Positions 26,036 to 34,956 of a stretch of 64,000 nt of DNA are shown one piece after another; positions within the stretch are counted from its first letter, which is position 1, and each line of letters opens with the position of its first letter. The DNA comes from UBA8389 sp964472175. Its GTDB lineage: Bacteria > Bacteroidota > Bacteroidia > Bacteroidales > UBA1402. The notes under the pieces are model-generated. The model worked only from the letters and a program-made list of their open reading frames with translations. It was not told the DNA's origin and did not search any database. A program made the position numbers and the translations under genes. The stretch spans positions 1-64,000 of the forward strand of contig CAYYJF010000001.1 of the NCBI GenBank assembly GCA_964472175.1, read 5' to 3'.

Positions 26036-26791
26036 TCAGTCTTTAAATTTCGCACACAAGAATTCACGGTTCATTCGGGCAATATTTGTAATGGAGATGT
26101 TTTTAGGACATTCCACTTCACATGCACCGGTATTGGTGCAATTGCCAAATCCCAATTCATCCATTTTTGCAACCATGGCTTTCACACGACGAGAAGCCTC
26201 AGCTTTGCCTTGTGGCAACATGGCCAATTGGCTCACTTTTGCAGAGACAAACAACATGGCTGAACCATTTTTGCAAGCAGCCACACATGCACCACAACCA
26301 ATACAGGATGCAGAATCCATGGCTTCGTCAGCAATGACTTTTGGAATGGGTATGGCATTTGCATCCTGAGCACCACCCGTATTGACAGAAACATAACCAC
26401 CGGCTTGAATAATTTTATCAAAAGCGGTTCTGTCAACCATTAAGTCGCGAATAACAGGGAAGCCATGTGAACGCCATGGTTCGATGGTAACGGTTTCACC
26501 ATCTTTGAACTTGCGCATGTGTAATTGACAAGTCGTAACGTCTTCGTCCGGACCGTGAGGGTGACCATTGATATACAATGAGCACATGCCACAGATGCCT
26601 TCACGACAATCGTGGTCGAAAACGATTGGTTCTTTACGCTCTTTGATAAGCTGTTCGTTCAACATATCCAGCATTTCTAAAAAAGAGCTGTCTGTTGAAA
26701 CACCTTTTAATTGATATGTTTCAAATGCGCCTTTGGACTTTGGGCCTCTTTGACGCCAAACTTTAAGTGAAATATTGATTAACTTTTCCAT
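26036..26791 (-). CDS. sdhB: succinate dehydrogenase/fumarate reductase iron-sulfur subunit
   Basis: Electron-transfer subunit of complex II, 251 residues. The 2Fe-2S ligands are in CREGICGMC (C62, C67, C70). The 4Fe-4S and 3Fe-4S clusters use CIGCGACVAAC and the C-terminal CTNTGACEVECP motif. It passes electrons between the flavin of SdhA and the quinone site of SdhC. The gene lies 5 bases after sdhA and ends the sdhCAB operon. Confidence 0.96.
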   Translation of the reverse strand: MEKLINISLKVWRQRGPKSKGAFETYQLKGVSTDSSFLEMLDMLNEQLIKERKEPIVFDHDCREGICGMCSLYINGHPHGPDEDVTTCQLHMRKFKDGETVTIEPWRSHGFPVIRDLMVDRTAFDKIIQAGGYVSVNTGGAQDANAIPIPKVIADEAMDSASCIGCGACVAACKNGSAMLFVSAKVSQLAMLPQGKAEASRRVKAMVAKMDELGFGNCTNTGACEVECPKNISITNIARMNREFLCAKFKD

Positions 26792-26796
26792 TGTCC

Positions 26797-28758
26797 TTAG
26801 TTTTTGTAGTTGCGTTGTTGAACTTTAACGAATTGATAATTAAGATCCTCTTTCAACAAAGTAGGCTCTTGATCTTCTCCATTGAATTTCCAGCATGAGA
26901 CAAAAGAAAACGCTTCATCATGTCTAAGGGCTTCTCCATCTTCTGTTTGATGTTCTAAACGGAAATGTCCGCCGCAAGACTCTTCTCTTTGCAAGCCATC
27001 ACGGGCCATCAGCTCACCAATTTCCAAGAAATCGGCAACACGCAAAGCTTTTTCCAATTCAGTATTTTGATCATTCCCTGAACCAGGAATAAACACATTC
27101 GTCCAAAACTCTTTTTTGATTCGTTTAATTTCAACCAGTGCCTTTTCCAGACTTTCTTTGGTACGACCCATGCCAACATAATCCCACATGACTAGTCCCA
27201 ATTCTTTGTGAATGGAATCAACGGAACGTTGACCCTGAATGGACATCAATCGATTGATCCTTTCTGTAACAGCTTTCTCCGCTTCAACAAATTCGGGCAA
27301 ATCGGTTGAGAAACGAGGTGTTTTGATTTCACTGGACAGATAGTTTTGAATGGTATATGGCAATACGAAATAGCCATCGGCCAATCCTTGCATCAAAGCA
27401 GATGCACCCAATCTGTTTGCACCATGATCAGAGAAGTTTGCTTCACCAATGCAGAAACATCCGGGAATTGAAGTTTGAAGTTCGTAATCGACCCAAACAC
27501 CACCCATGGTATAGTGGATTGCAGGATAAATCATCATTGGTGTTTCATACGGATTCTCATCTACAATCTTTTCATACATTTGGAACAAGTTGCCGTAACG
27601 GGCTGCTACAACATTTTTTCCCAAACGGTTGATAGAATCAGAAAAATCCAAATATACGGCCAAACCCGTTGCGCCAACGCCAAAACCAGCATCGCAGCGT
27701 TCTTTTGCAGCTCTTGATGCAACATCTCTGGGCACCAAATTACCAAATGCAGGATAGCGACGTTCCAAGTAGTAATCGCGATCGGCTTCTGCAATTTGTG
27801 TCGGTTTGAGTTTGCCGGCACGAATGGCCTGAGCATCTTCGATATTTTTTGGCACCCAAATACGACCGTCATTACGCAATGATTCAGACATCAAAGTCAA
27901 TTTGGATTGATTTTCCCCATGTACAGGGATACAGGTCGGGTGAATTTGAGCGTAAGCAGGATTTGCGAAATAGGCACCTTTTTTATAAATCTGGATGGCA
28001 GAAGAGCCGTTTGAACCCATGGCGTTGGTTGACAAGAAAAAGGTATTGCCATAACCACCAGTTGCAATCACAACAGCGTGGGCTGCAAATCTTTCAATTT
28101 TACCAGTCACCAAATTTCTGGCAATAATACCACGTGCTTTGCCTTCAACCAGGACGACATCAAGCATTTCATATCTGGTGTACAACTTAACGCTACCCTT
28201 ATTGACTTGTCTGCTCAAAGCAGAATAGGCACCCAACAACAATTGCTGACCAGTCTGACCTTTTGCATAAAAAGTTCTGGAAACCTGTGCACCACCAAAT
28301 GAGCGGTTATCTAAAAGACCACCGTATTCACGCGCAAAGGGTACACCTTGCGCCACACATTGGTCAATGATATTATTGGATACTTCAGCCAGGCGATGAA
28401 CATTCGCTTCTCTTGCGCGATAGTCTCCCCCTTTGATTGTATCATAAAACAAACGGTAAACGGAATCACCATCATTTTGATAATTCTTAGCAGCATTGAT
28501 ACCACCTTGAGCCGCAATGGAGTGGGCCCTTCTTGGGGAATCCTGAATGCAAAAATTCAATACATTGAATCCGAGTTCACCAAGTGAAGCAGCAGCAGAT
28601 GCTCCGGCCAGTCCCGTTCCAACGACGATGATATCTAAACGGCGCTTGTTTGCAGGATTCACCAATTTTTGGTGCGCTTTGAAATGTGTCCATTTTTCTG
28701 CCAACGGTCCTTCAGGAATCCGGGCATCAATCTTGATATTTTCTTTGGTTGCAGTCAT
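26797..28758 (-). CDS. sdhA: succinate dehydrogenase/fumarate reductase flavoprotein subunit
   Basis: Catalytic subunit of complex II, 653 residues, a length typical of the Bacteroidota/epsilon-type enzyme. The FAD-binding GTGLAGASAAASLGELG is near residue 47. HSIAAQGGINAAKNY near residue 83 contains the histidine that binds FAD covalently. The substrate-site motifs HPTCIPV and the C-terminal GGHFRLEHQT are present. It oxidises succinate or reduces fumarate; direction cannot be told from sequence. Middle gene of sdhCAB, 12 bases after sdhC. Confidence 0.96.
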   Translation of the reverse strand: MTATKENIKIDARIPEGPLAEKWTHFKAHQKLVNPANKRRLDIIVVGTGLAGASAAASLGELGFNVLNFCIQDSPRRAHSIAAQGGINAAKNYQNDGDSVYRLFYDTIKGGDYRAREANVHRLAEVSNNIIDQCVAQGVPFAREYGGLLDNRSFGGAQVSRTFYAKGQTGQQLLLGAYSALSRQVNKGSVKLYTRYEMLDVVLVEGKARGIIARNLVTGKIERFAAHAVVIATGGYGNTFFLSTNAMGSNGSSAIQIYKKGAYFANPAYAQIHPTCIPVHGENQSKLTLMSESLRNDGRIWVPKNIEDAQAIRAGKLKPTQIAEADRDYYLERRYPAFGNLVPRDVASRAAKERCDAGFGVGATGLAVYLDFSDSINRLGKNVVAARYGNLFQMYEKIVDENPYETPMMIYPAIHYTMGGVWVDYELQTSIPGCFCIGEANFSDHGANRLGASALMQGLADGYFVLPYTIQNYLSSEIKTPRFSTDLPEFVEAEKAVTERINRLMSIQGQRSVDSIHKELGLVMWDYVGMGRTKESLEKALVEIKRIKKEFWTNVFIPGSGNDQNTELEKALRVADFLEIGELMARDGLQREESCGGHFRLEHQTEDGEALRHDEAFSFVSCWKFNGEDQEPTLLKEDLNYQFVKVQQRNYKN

Positions 28759-28770
28759 AATGGAAGTATT

Positions 28771-29436
28771 TTATCCCAGAAGGTTCGTTATCAAATAATA
28801 AATAGGAATTGCCATAAACAGCAAAATCACGATGGTTGCATAAATGTTCGAAATCATTTTGATTCGTGGCAACCAGGTATGATTGCTCCATCCTAAGGTT
28901 TGAAGTGCGCTCCAAACACCATGAGTTAAATGAAACCAAAGCGCACCAAGCCAAACCATATAAATGATACAATAAGGAACGTTTTGGAACAATCCGGCTA
29001 CGATTTCTGAGCCAACAGCTGGTTCTTCACCCATGATTTCGGGCAATTGCATTTTGTACCAGAAATTAAATAAATGCAGTCCCAGAAAACCCAGAACGAT
29101 GATGCCCAAAACCAACATGTTTTGTGAAGCCCAATCAACGCCTAAAGCTCTTTTTGACACGGCATAACGTTCTTTACCTCTGGCAATAAAATTTTGCAGG
29201 GAAAGCCAGAATGCATACAAAATGTGGCCAACAACGAGTACAGCTATACCAGCAGTCCCCAAAAGTGCATACCAATTTGCGCCTAAAAACTCACAGATTT
29301 GATCATAGACCTCAGGGCTGATGATGACAAAAATGTTCATGATGCTGTGAAAAGTCAGGAACAAGACAAGAGCAGCACCAGTAATACTCATTACTAGCTT
29401 TCGCCCAATTGATGAATTAAAAATAAATAGACCCAT
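28771..29436 (-). CDS. sdhC: succinate dehydrogenase cytochrome b subunit
   Basis: Single membrane anchor of the complex II type that has one large cytochrome b subunit with two haems. It is 221 residues with five hydrophobic helices. Histidines within or near helices (LTFHSIMN near residue 30, VVGHILYAFW near residue 67, LHLFNFWYK near residue 120, FHLTHGVWSA near residue 168) are candidate haem ligands. No sdhD is present, as expected for this type. It is the first gene of the operon, with a well-formed promoter at 29498-29528. Confidence 0.93.
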   Translation of the reverse strand: MGLFIFNSSIGRKLVMSITGAALVLFLTFHSIMNIFVIISPEVYDQICEFLGANWYALLGTAGIAVLVVGHILYAFWLSLQNFIARGKERYAVSKRALGVDWASQNMLVLGIIVLGFLGLHLFNFWYKMQLPEIMGEEPAVGSEIVAGLFQNVPYCIIYMVWLGALWFHLTHGVWSALQTLGWSNHTWLPRIKMISNIYATIVILLFMAIPIYYLITNLLG

Positions 29437-29497
29437 ACTAAAAAAATTTAGTGTTTATTGATTTTTCATGTGGATATACCCAATCCGTAAAGAGCCG

Positions 29498-29528
29498 CAA
29501 AAATACGTCAAATTGATGTGCCGAGCAA
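29498..29528 (-). promoter_or_regulatory. sdhCAB promoter
   Basis: On the minus strand TTG (29528-29526) and TATTTTTG (29505-29498) are 20 bases apart, a model Bacteroidota -33/-7 pair. The leader to sdhC is about 55 bases. Confidence 0.7.
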
Positions 29529-29587
29529 AAAATAGGATGGAAAATTTTGAAAATCAAAGACCCGGAAAGCATGACCGCCACAAATCT

Positions 29588-29617
29588 TTGATATCTGCAA
29601 TTTAATCCCTACTTTTG
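29588..29617 (+). promoter_or_regulatory. promoter of the HIT-cysE-THUMP operon
   Basis: TTG (29588-29590) and TACTTTTG (29610-29617) are 19 bases apart. The ATG of the HIT gene follows 20 bases later. This may drive four genes through to the RNase H gene. Confidence 0.7.
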
Positions 29618-29637
29618 AAAAGTTAAAAAACACTTTT

Positions 29638-30075
29638 ATGATTCAAAAAGATTTGGACTGCCTGTATTGTTCACGCAACCTTTTGCAACAGGAGTTGATG
29701 ATTGAAATTTGTGATTTGCCAACATCCACTTTATTTCTTTTCAAAGAACAATCTTATAAAGGCCGATGTGTGGTTGCATACAAAGATCACGTCAATGAAT
29801 TGTTTGAATTAAACGAAAGCGAAAGAGCAGCATTCATCGAAGATGTAAACCTGGTAGCCAAAAGTCTGAAAGCAGCATTTTCCCCAGCTAAAATCAATAT
29901 GGGAGCTTATTCCGACAAATTGAAACACCTACACTTTCACATCGTACCAAAATATGAAAACGGGGTTGATTTCGGCGGAACTTTTCAGATGAATCCAAAA
30001 GCAGTTTATTTATCAGATGCTCAGTACAACGAATTGATTCAACAAATCAAAGATTCAATCGATCGTTTAAAATAA
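29638..30075 (+). CDS. HIT family protein
   Basis: Histidine-triad nucleotide hydrolase/transferase of 145 residues. The triad is seen as HLHFHIVP around residue 100, and the N-terminal part holds two cysteines (C8, C11) that could contribute to a zinc site, as in several HIT proteins. Substrates are typically AMP-linked or dinucleotide compounds; which one is unknown. It leads an operon with cysE, 7 bases downstream. Confidence 0.88.
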   Translation: MIQKDLDCLYCSRNLLQQELMIEICDLPTSTLFLFKEQSYKGRCVVAYKDHVNELFELNESERAAFIEDVNLVAKSLKAAFSPAKINMGAYSDKLKHLHFHIVPKYENGVDFGGTFQMNPKAVYLSDAQYNELIQQIKDSIDRLK

Positions 30076-30082
30076 GGACTTC

Positions 30083-31015
30083 ATGATTTTTAAACAAAGC
30101 GAAAAAATATCGAACGCCATCAAGTCATTGTCCGAATATGATTTGTTGAAAGGTTTGTGCCATGAACAGGCAGAAACCTCATCAATGCCTTCATCCAAAG
30201 TCTTGATTGAAATTGTTGAATTGTGCAGATCTATTTTATTTCCTGGATATTTTGGAAATGCATCTGTAAATAGAAGCAACATTTCATATCACATCGGCAT
30301 CAATGTAGAAAAGCTACACCATTTGCTGAGCCACCAAATTTTTTCCGGTTTGTGTTTTGATTTACATGTGAAGGCACAAGAAAGCGCAGATTGCGAACAA
30401 CTACCCCAAAACAGAAAGGAAATGGGTTTGCTAAAAGACAAATCCATCTCCATTTCTTGCGATTTCATCGAGTCTTTACCGCAATTAAGGGATCTTTTGG
30501 CGACCGACGTTGAAGCTTGTTACAATGGAGATCCTGCTGCAGACAGCAAAGAAGTTGTGATTTTTTGTTATCCCGGCATTAAAGCCATTAGCAGCTACCG
30601 TATTGCACACCGTCTGTTAGAATTGGAAGTTCCGATTATTCCCAGGATGATCACCGAAATGGCGCATTCTGAAACAGGCATCGATATTCACCCCGGAGCC
30701 ACCATCGGTTCTCATTTCGCCATCGACCATGGCACAGGCGTAGTGATAGGTGCAACAGCCATTTTAGGGAACAATGTCAAACTCTATCAAGGAGTTACGC
30801 TTGGAGCAAAAAGCTTCCCTATGGATCAGGACGGACACCCCATTAAAGGAGTGCCCAGACACCCTGTACTCGGAAATAATGTCGTTGTATATTCAAATGC
30901 AACCATTCTTGGAAGAATCACCATCGGTGATAACGCAACCATCGGAGGTAACATTTGGGTCACGGAAGATGTTGCGCCAAACAGTAGAATTATCCAGTCC
31001 AAAGCAAAAAAATAA
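30083..31015 (+). CDS. cysE: serine O-acetyltransferase
   Basis: Makes O-acetylserine from serine and acetyl-CoA for cysteine synthesis. The 310 residues include a long alpha-helical N-terminal part and a left-handed beta-helix of hexapeptide repeats (about residues 205-300). The catalytic region reads EMAHSETGIDIHPGATIG, then DHGTGVVIGATAILG. This is the longer EpsC-like type. The stop codon overlaps the start of the next gene by one base. The cysteine synthase itself is not in the window. Confidence 0.93.
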   Translation: MIFKQSEKISNAIKSLSEYDLLKGLCHEQAETSSMPSSKVLIEIVELCRSILFPGYFGNASVNRSNISYHIGINVEKLHHLLSHQIFSGLCFDLHVKAQESADCEQLPQNRKEMGLLKDKSISISCDFIESLPQLRDLLATDVEACYNGDPAADSKEVVIFCYPGIKAISSYRIAHRLLELEVPIIPRMITEMAHSETGIDIHPGATIGSHFAIDHGTGVVIGATAILGNNVKLYQGVTLGAKSFPMDQDGHPIKGVPRHPVLGNNVVVYSNATILGRITIGDNATIGGNIWVTEDVAPNSRIIQSKAKK

Positions 31016-32181
31016 TGTCATTCGAACTGATTGCAAAAACGATGCAAGGCCTTGAAGAAGTTCTTGCCAAAGAAATTATTGATTTAGGTGGTGATCAAGT
31101 ACAAATTGGTCGCAGAATGGTTTCCTTTAAAGGAGATTTATCCATGCTGTACAAATCCAATATCCATTTGAGAACGGCACTTCGCATTCTCAAACCACTG
31201 CATACCTTTAAAGCTACCAATCCTGATCAAGTCTATGAAATCATCCGCCAATTCCATTGGGATGAAGTCATGGATGCAGGTCAAACATTTTCAATCGACG
31301 CTGTCGTATTTTCCGACCTGTTCAGGCATTCCAAATTTCTGTCGTATCGGGTAAAAGACGGCATTGCCGATTATTTCAACGAGAAATATGGCAAAAGGCC
31401 GTCGGTGCGATTAACAAATCCAGATATCTACATCAACGTCCACGTAGCCCATGATGTTTGTACCATTTCCCTGGATAGTTCGGGAGAATCCCTCCACAAA
31501 CGGGGTTATAGAGTCGATCAGACAGAAGCACCATTGAATGAAGTTCTAGCCGCAGGAATGCTTTTACTGGCAGGTTGGGATGGAACGAAACCCTTTATCG
31601 ACCCAATGTGCGGATCTGGAACCCTGCTCATTGAAGCAGCACTCATTGCACTAGGCATTCCTCCGGGTATTTACAGAAAGGGATTTGCTTTTGAAAAATG
31701 GAAAAATTTTGATGCAGATTTGTACGAAACCATTCTTGAGGATGACTCAAGTGAAAAAAAATTCAATCAACCCATTTTGGGTTCAGACATTTCACCCATT
31801 GCCATTTCCATTGCACAGAAAAATATTGACAATGCCAGTCTGACCAATTACATCAAATTAGAAACCAAATCCATCCAAAAAATAACGAAAGTTCCATCAA
31901 GAGGATTGCTGATCACCAACCCACCCTATGGCGAACGCATCACCACAGACGATTTGTTGGGGTTGTATGAAAGCATCGGAGAACGTTTAAAACATGCTTT
32001 TCTTGGTTATGACGCATGGATTCTAAGTTTTCGAGAAGAGTGTTTCAATAGCATAGGTTTGAAATACTCGGATCGAATGCCTTTATTGAATGGTTCGTTG
32101 GAATGTGAATTTAGAAAATATGTCATTTTCGAAGGAAAAAATAAAGTATACAAAGCCGAAAAGAATCGATCGAATTCATAA
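31015..32181 (+). CDS. THUMP-domain class I RNA methyltransferase (RlmL-like)
   Basis: 388 residues. The N-terminal THUMP RNA-binding domain (about 1-150) is followed by a Rossmann methyltransferase domain. SAM-binding motif I is DPMCGSGTLLIEAALIA near residue 200. The catalytic NPPYGER motif near residue 302 indicates N-methylation of a base. Relatives are the N-terminal half of E. coli RlmL (23S rRNA m2G2445) and YpsC. The precise target base is an inference. It overlaps cysE by one base and is 15 bases from the RNase H gene. Confidence 0.9.
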   Translation: MSFELIAKTMQGLEEVLAKEIIDLGGDQVQIGRRMVSFKGDLSMLYKSNIHLRTALRILKPLHTFKATNPDQVYEIIRQFHWDEVMDAGQTFSIDAVVFSDLFRHSKFLSYRVKDGIADYFNEKYGKRPSVRLTNPDIYINVHVAHDVCTISLDSSGESLHKRGYRVDQTEAPLNEVLAAGMLLLAGWDGTKPFIDPMCGSGTLLIEAALIALGIPPGIYRKGFAFEKWKNFDADLYETILEDDSSEKKFNQPILGSDISPIAISIAQKNIDNASLTNYIKLETKSIQKITKVPSRGLLITNPPYGERITTDDLLGLYESIGERLKHAFLGYDAWILSFREECFNSIGLKYSDRMPLLNGSLECEFRKYVIFEGKNKVYKAEKNRSNS

Positions 32182-32196
32182 TAACAACGCATATTG

Positions 32197-32748
32197 ATGG
32201 GGAGTAAAGGAAAATATTACGTTGTGTGGATTGGGCATCTACCCGGAGTATATTCCGATTGGGAGCTGTGCAAAAAACAAATCGCTGGATTTGAAGGCGC
32301 TAAGTATAAATCCTTTCCAAGTAAAGCTGAAGCAGAAGAAGCCTTTCAAAAAAGTTGGAAACAATATTTGGAATCACCCAAAACCAAAAGTGGAGCAAAA
32401 TTTGAAGATCGCCCTGCTTCAAATTTTATCGCTGTAGATGCTGCATGTAGTGGAAATCCAGGCCTGTTGGAATACCGTGGCGTTTGGGGAAACACACAAA
32501 AAGTCATTTTCCATCAAGGTCCATTTCAAAACGGGACAAACAACATTGGTGAATTTTTAGCCATCGTTCATGCCCTGGCTTTACAAGTATCAAAAAACAC
32601 CAATTATCCCATATATTCAGACAGTGCCAATGCCATCGCCTGGTTGAAAAAGAAAAAATGCAATACCAAATTGATTGAAGACGAGCGCAATGCATCGCTT
32701 TTTGAAATGATTGACAGGGCAGAACAATGGCTTTCAAGTCATACATGG
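32197..32748 (+). CDS. ribonuclease HI with N-terminal viroplasmin domain, 3'-truncated by assembly gap
   Basis: The N-terminal ~45 residues (KYYVVWIGHLPGVYSDWELC, then FPSKAEAEEAF) form the small viroplasmin/RNase H1 hybrid-binding domain found in eukaryotic-type RNases HI. The RNase H fold follows. Catalytic acidic residues seen are D81 in AVDAACSGNPG, E in GEFLAIVHAL and D in YSDSANAIAW. The fourth is lost in the N run beginning at 32749. About 184 residues remain, and roughly 25-35 are missing. It removes RNA from RNA-DNA hybrids. I use the ATG at 32197 rather than the TTG one codon upstream. Confidence 0.9.
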
Positions 32749-32848
32749 NNNNNNNNNNNNNNNNNNNNNNNNNNNNNNNNNNNNNNNNNNNNNNNNNNNN
32801 NNNNNNNNNNNNNNNNNNNNNNNNNNNNNNNNNNNNNNNNNNNNNNNN
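32749..32848. other. assembly gap of 100 N
   Basis: Exactly 100 N, a placeholder for a gap of unknown size. It interrupts the RNase H gene on the left and a glycosyltransferase gene on the right. The missing parts of both proteins need more than 100 bases. Confidence 1.
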
Positions 32849-33841
32849 CATATTTGGCATGCCGATTGTGGTTTCCAAAAGAATAAAATCATTAATTCTG
32901 CCATTTTATCGGCAAAATCTGACTATTTAATATTTACCGATCAGGACTGTATTCCAAGAGCAGATTTTATCGAAACCCATTCTCGGATGGCCGAAAAGGG
33001 ATATTATCTATCGGGTGGCTATTTTAAATTGCCAACAGCATTAAGCCATCAAATCAAGTTGGAAGATATTGCATCGCAAGATGCATTCCAATTAAAGTGG
33101 TTGCTCAGGCAAGGTGTTCGATGGCATTTTAAATGCACCAAGCTATTTAAATTAAAAATCTTTGCCTGTTTGATGAATCTCATCACACCGGCAAAATCGT
33201 CATGGAACGGCTGCAATTCTTCAGGCTGGAAAATAGATTTGATGCGCCTAAACGGATTTAACGAAAATTTGAGATACGGTGGTGAAGACAGGGAGTTGGG
33301 AGAACGTTTAAATAATTTGAAGATTTACGGGAAACAAATCCGGTATTCCGCCATCTGCATTCACTTAGATCACGAAAGGCCCTATAAAGAAGAAGAAACC
33401 ATCAAAGCCAATAAGCAATTCAGGAAGACTATTCGGCATTCGGGCCAATATTTAACGGAAAACGGCTTGGAACAAGGAATAGAAAAGTCCCATTTGCTAT
33501 CCAAAAAAATTCTATGCTTAACAACGGCCAAAACACGAACAGAAAACGCCCAATTAATCGATGAAATTTCACACTATTTTACAAATAAGAACGATGAGTT
33601 GATTTGTTTCTGTGTGAAGAGATTGCCTTTGGTTCAATATCTATTAGCTTTATATATTCTCAAGCGAGAAAATGCAGATACCGCCATCGTTTTCGACAAC
33701 GATACCTCCCTTGCACGTTGGGTACAAAAACAAAGTGCTCTCAAATTCCTCACAGAGAAACGCGTCTTGACACTCAGGGAGGGACAAAGTGTTGAAAAAC
33801 TATTTGATGAAATCCATAAAAGCCTTAAGCCATGCGAATAG
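32849..33841 (+). CDS. GT2 glycosyltransferase with extra C-terminal domain, 5'-truncated by gap
   Basis: About 330 visible residues. The first codons read HIWHADCGFQKNK, the middle of a GT2 (GT-A fold) domain whose first ~70 residues lie in the gap. IFTDQDCIPRADF carries the metal-binding acidic motif. GFNENLRYGGEDRELGERL is the conserved acceptor/base segment of the galactosyltransferase-type C-terminal half. After about residue 215 there is an unusual additional region of ~115 residues that I do not recognise, beginning KKILCLTTAKTRTENAQL. It overlaps the next gene by 10 bases and opens the saccharide locus as far as can be seen. Confidence 0.82.
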   Translation, partial: HIWHADCGFQKNKIINSAILSAKSDYLIFTDQDCIPRADFIETHSRMAEKGYYLSGGYFKLPTALSHQIKLEDIASQDAFQLKWLLRQGVRWHFKCTKLFKLKIFACLMNLITPAKSSWNGCNSSGWKIDLMRLNGFNENLRYGGEDRELGERLNNLKIYGKQIRYSAICIHLDHERPYKEEETIKANKQFRKTIRHSGQYLTENGLEQGIEKSHLLSKKILCLTTAKTRTENAQLIDEISHYFTNKNDELICFCVKRLPLVQYLLALYILKRENADTAIVFDNDTSLARWVQKQSALKFLTEKRVLTLREGQSVEKLFDEIHKSLKPCE

Positions 33842-34953
33842 GTTTTGATGCCAAAAGAGCTTTTAACAATACACGCGGATTGGGGAATTACAGCCGTGAT
33901 TTGATTCGAATAATGCTCGAGCATTACCCGAACAATGCATACTTTCTGTACAGTGCATCAGAAAAAATTCGATTTATAAGCGAACATGTCGGAAATGCAT
34001 CCATCGTTCATCCACAGAATGCCGTTTGGAATACCTTTCCCAGCGTTTGGAGATCTTTCGGAATACCTTTCCAATACGAAGCCAAAGAATTGGATATTTT
34101 TCATGGTTTGAGCAATGAAATCCCAATGAATCTAACCAAAAGAAAAACCAAAACGGTGCTCACCATGCACGATTTGATATTTCTTAAAATGCCTGAATTG
34201 TACAATATCCCCGATAGAATCCTGTATAGAAAGAAATATCTTGGTAGTTGTGAACGAGCAGATGCGGTTATTGCAATTAGTGAACAGACCAAAAAAGATT
34301 TGATCGAGTTCACTCAAATGGATGAAAATAAAATATCCGTCATCCATCAGGGGTGCAATCCAATTTTTTATCAGGAAGTTCACCAGAAAGCCATCAAGCG
34401 CGTGAAGGAAAAGCATCAACTACCTGAACAGTATTTTTTGACGGTAGGGGCCATAGAAGCAAGAAAAAACCATGGGCTGATTGTAGAAGCTTTAAAAATC
34501 TCAAAAATTGATATGCCCCTGGTCATCATTGGAAGACCTTCCGGAGATGGCCTCATCCAGTTGCAGAAATTGATTTCAGATCACCATTTGCAAGATCAGG
34601 TTTTAATACGCCAGCAAATTCCAACAGAAGATTTACCAGCCATTTATCATGCAGCAGCATTGTTCGTATATCCATCCCTCTATGAAGGATTCGGAATTCC
34701 TCTTCTGGAAGCATTGAATTGCGGCGTTCCTGTTATTGGTTCAAAAGGTAGCTGTCTGGAAGAAGCAGGAGGTCCCTCCAGCAAATACATCGATCCATAC
34801 AATGCAGAAGAATTGGCAGACACCATGACCCAAATTTGCAGCAACAATGAACTAAGGAATCAAATGATTCAAGACGGGTATCAACACACCATGAAATTTT
34901 CAGATCAGGTCATCGCATCAAAAATAAACGACCTCTACGAAAAACTATTATAA
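33832..34953 (+). CDS. GT4 family glycosyltransferase
   Basis: Retaining GT-B glycosyltransferase of 373 residues. The N-terminal MRIGFDAKRAFNNTRGLGNY contains the usual GLGNYSR loop. The C-terminal nucleotide-sugar domain holds FLTVGAIEARKNH near residue 203 and the E-x7-E type segment PSLYEGFGIPLLEALNCGVP near residue 282. It adds a sugar from a nucleotide donor, probably on the cytoplasmic face during LPS saccharide assembly. Donor and acceptor are unknown. It overlaps the preceding gene by 10 bases and is 3 bases from the next. Confidence 0.9.
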   Translation: MRIGFDAKRAFNNTRGLGNYSRDLIRIMLEHYPNNAYFLYSASEKIRFISEHVGNASIVHPQNAVWNTFPSVWRSFGIPFQYEAKELDIFHGLSNEIPMNLTKRKTKTVLTMHDLIFLKMPELYNIPDRILYRKKYLGSCERADAVIAISEQTKKDLIEFTQMDENKISVIHQGCNPIFYQEVHQKAIKRVKEKHQLPEQYFLTVGAIEARKNHGLIVEALKISKIDMPLVIIGRPSGDGLIQLQKLISDHHLQDQVLIRQQIPTEDLPAIYHAAALFVYPSLYEGFGIPLLEALNCGVPVIGSKGSCLEEAGGPSSKYIDPYNAEELADTMTQICSNNELRNQMIQDGYQHTMKFSDQVIASKINDLYEKLL

Positions 34954-34956
34954 TCA

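Noticed and set aside
32711..32886. Open frames reading through the N run
   Set aside because: They join unrelated sequences across a gap of unknown length; only the parts on either side are meaningful.
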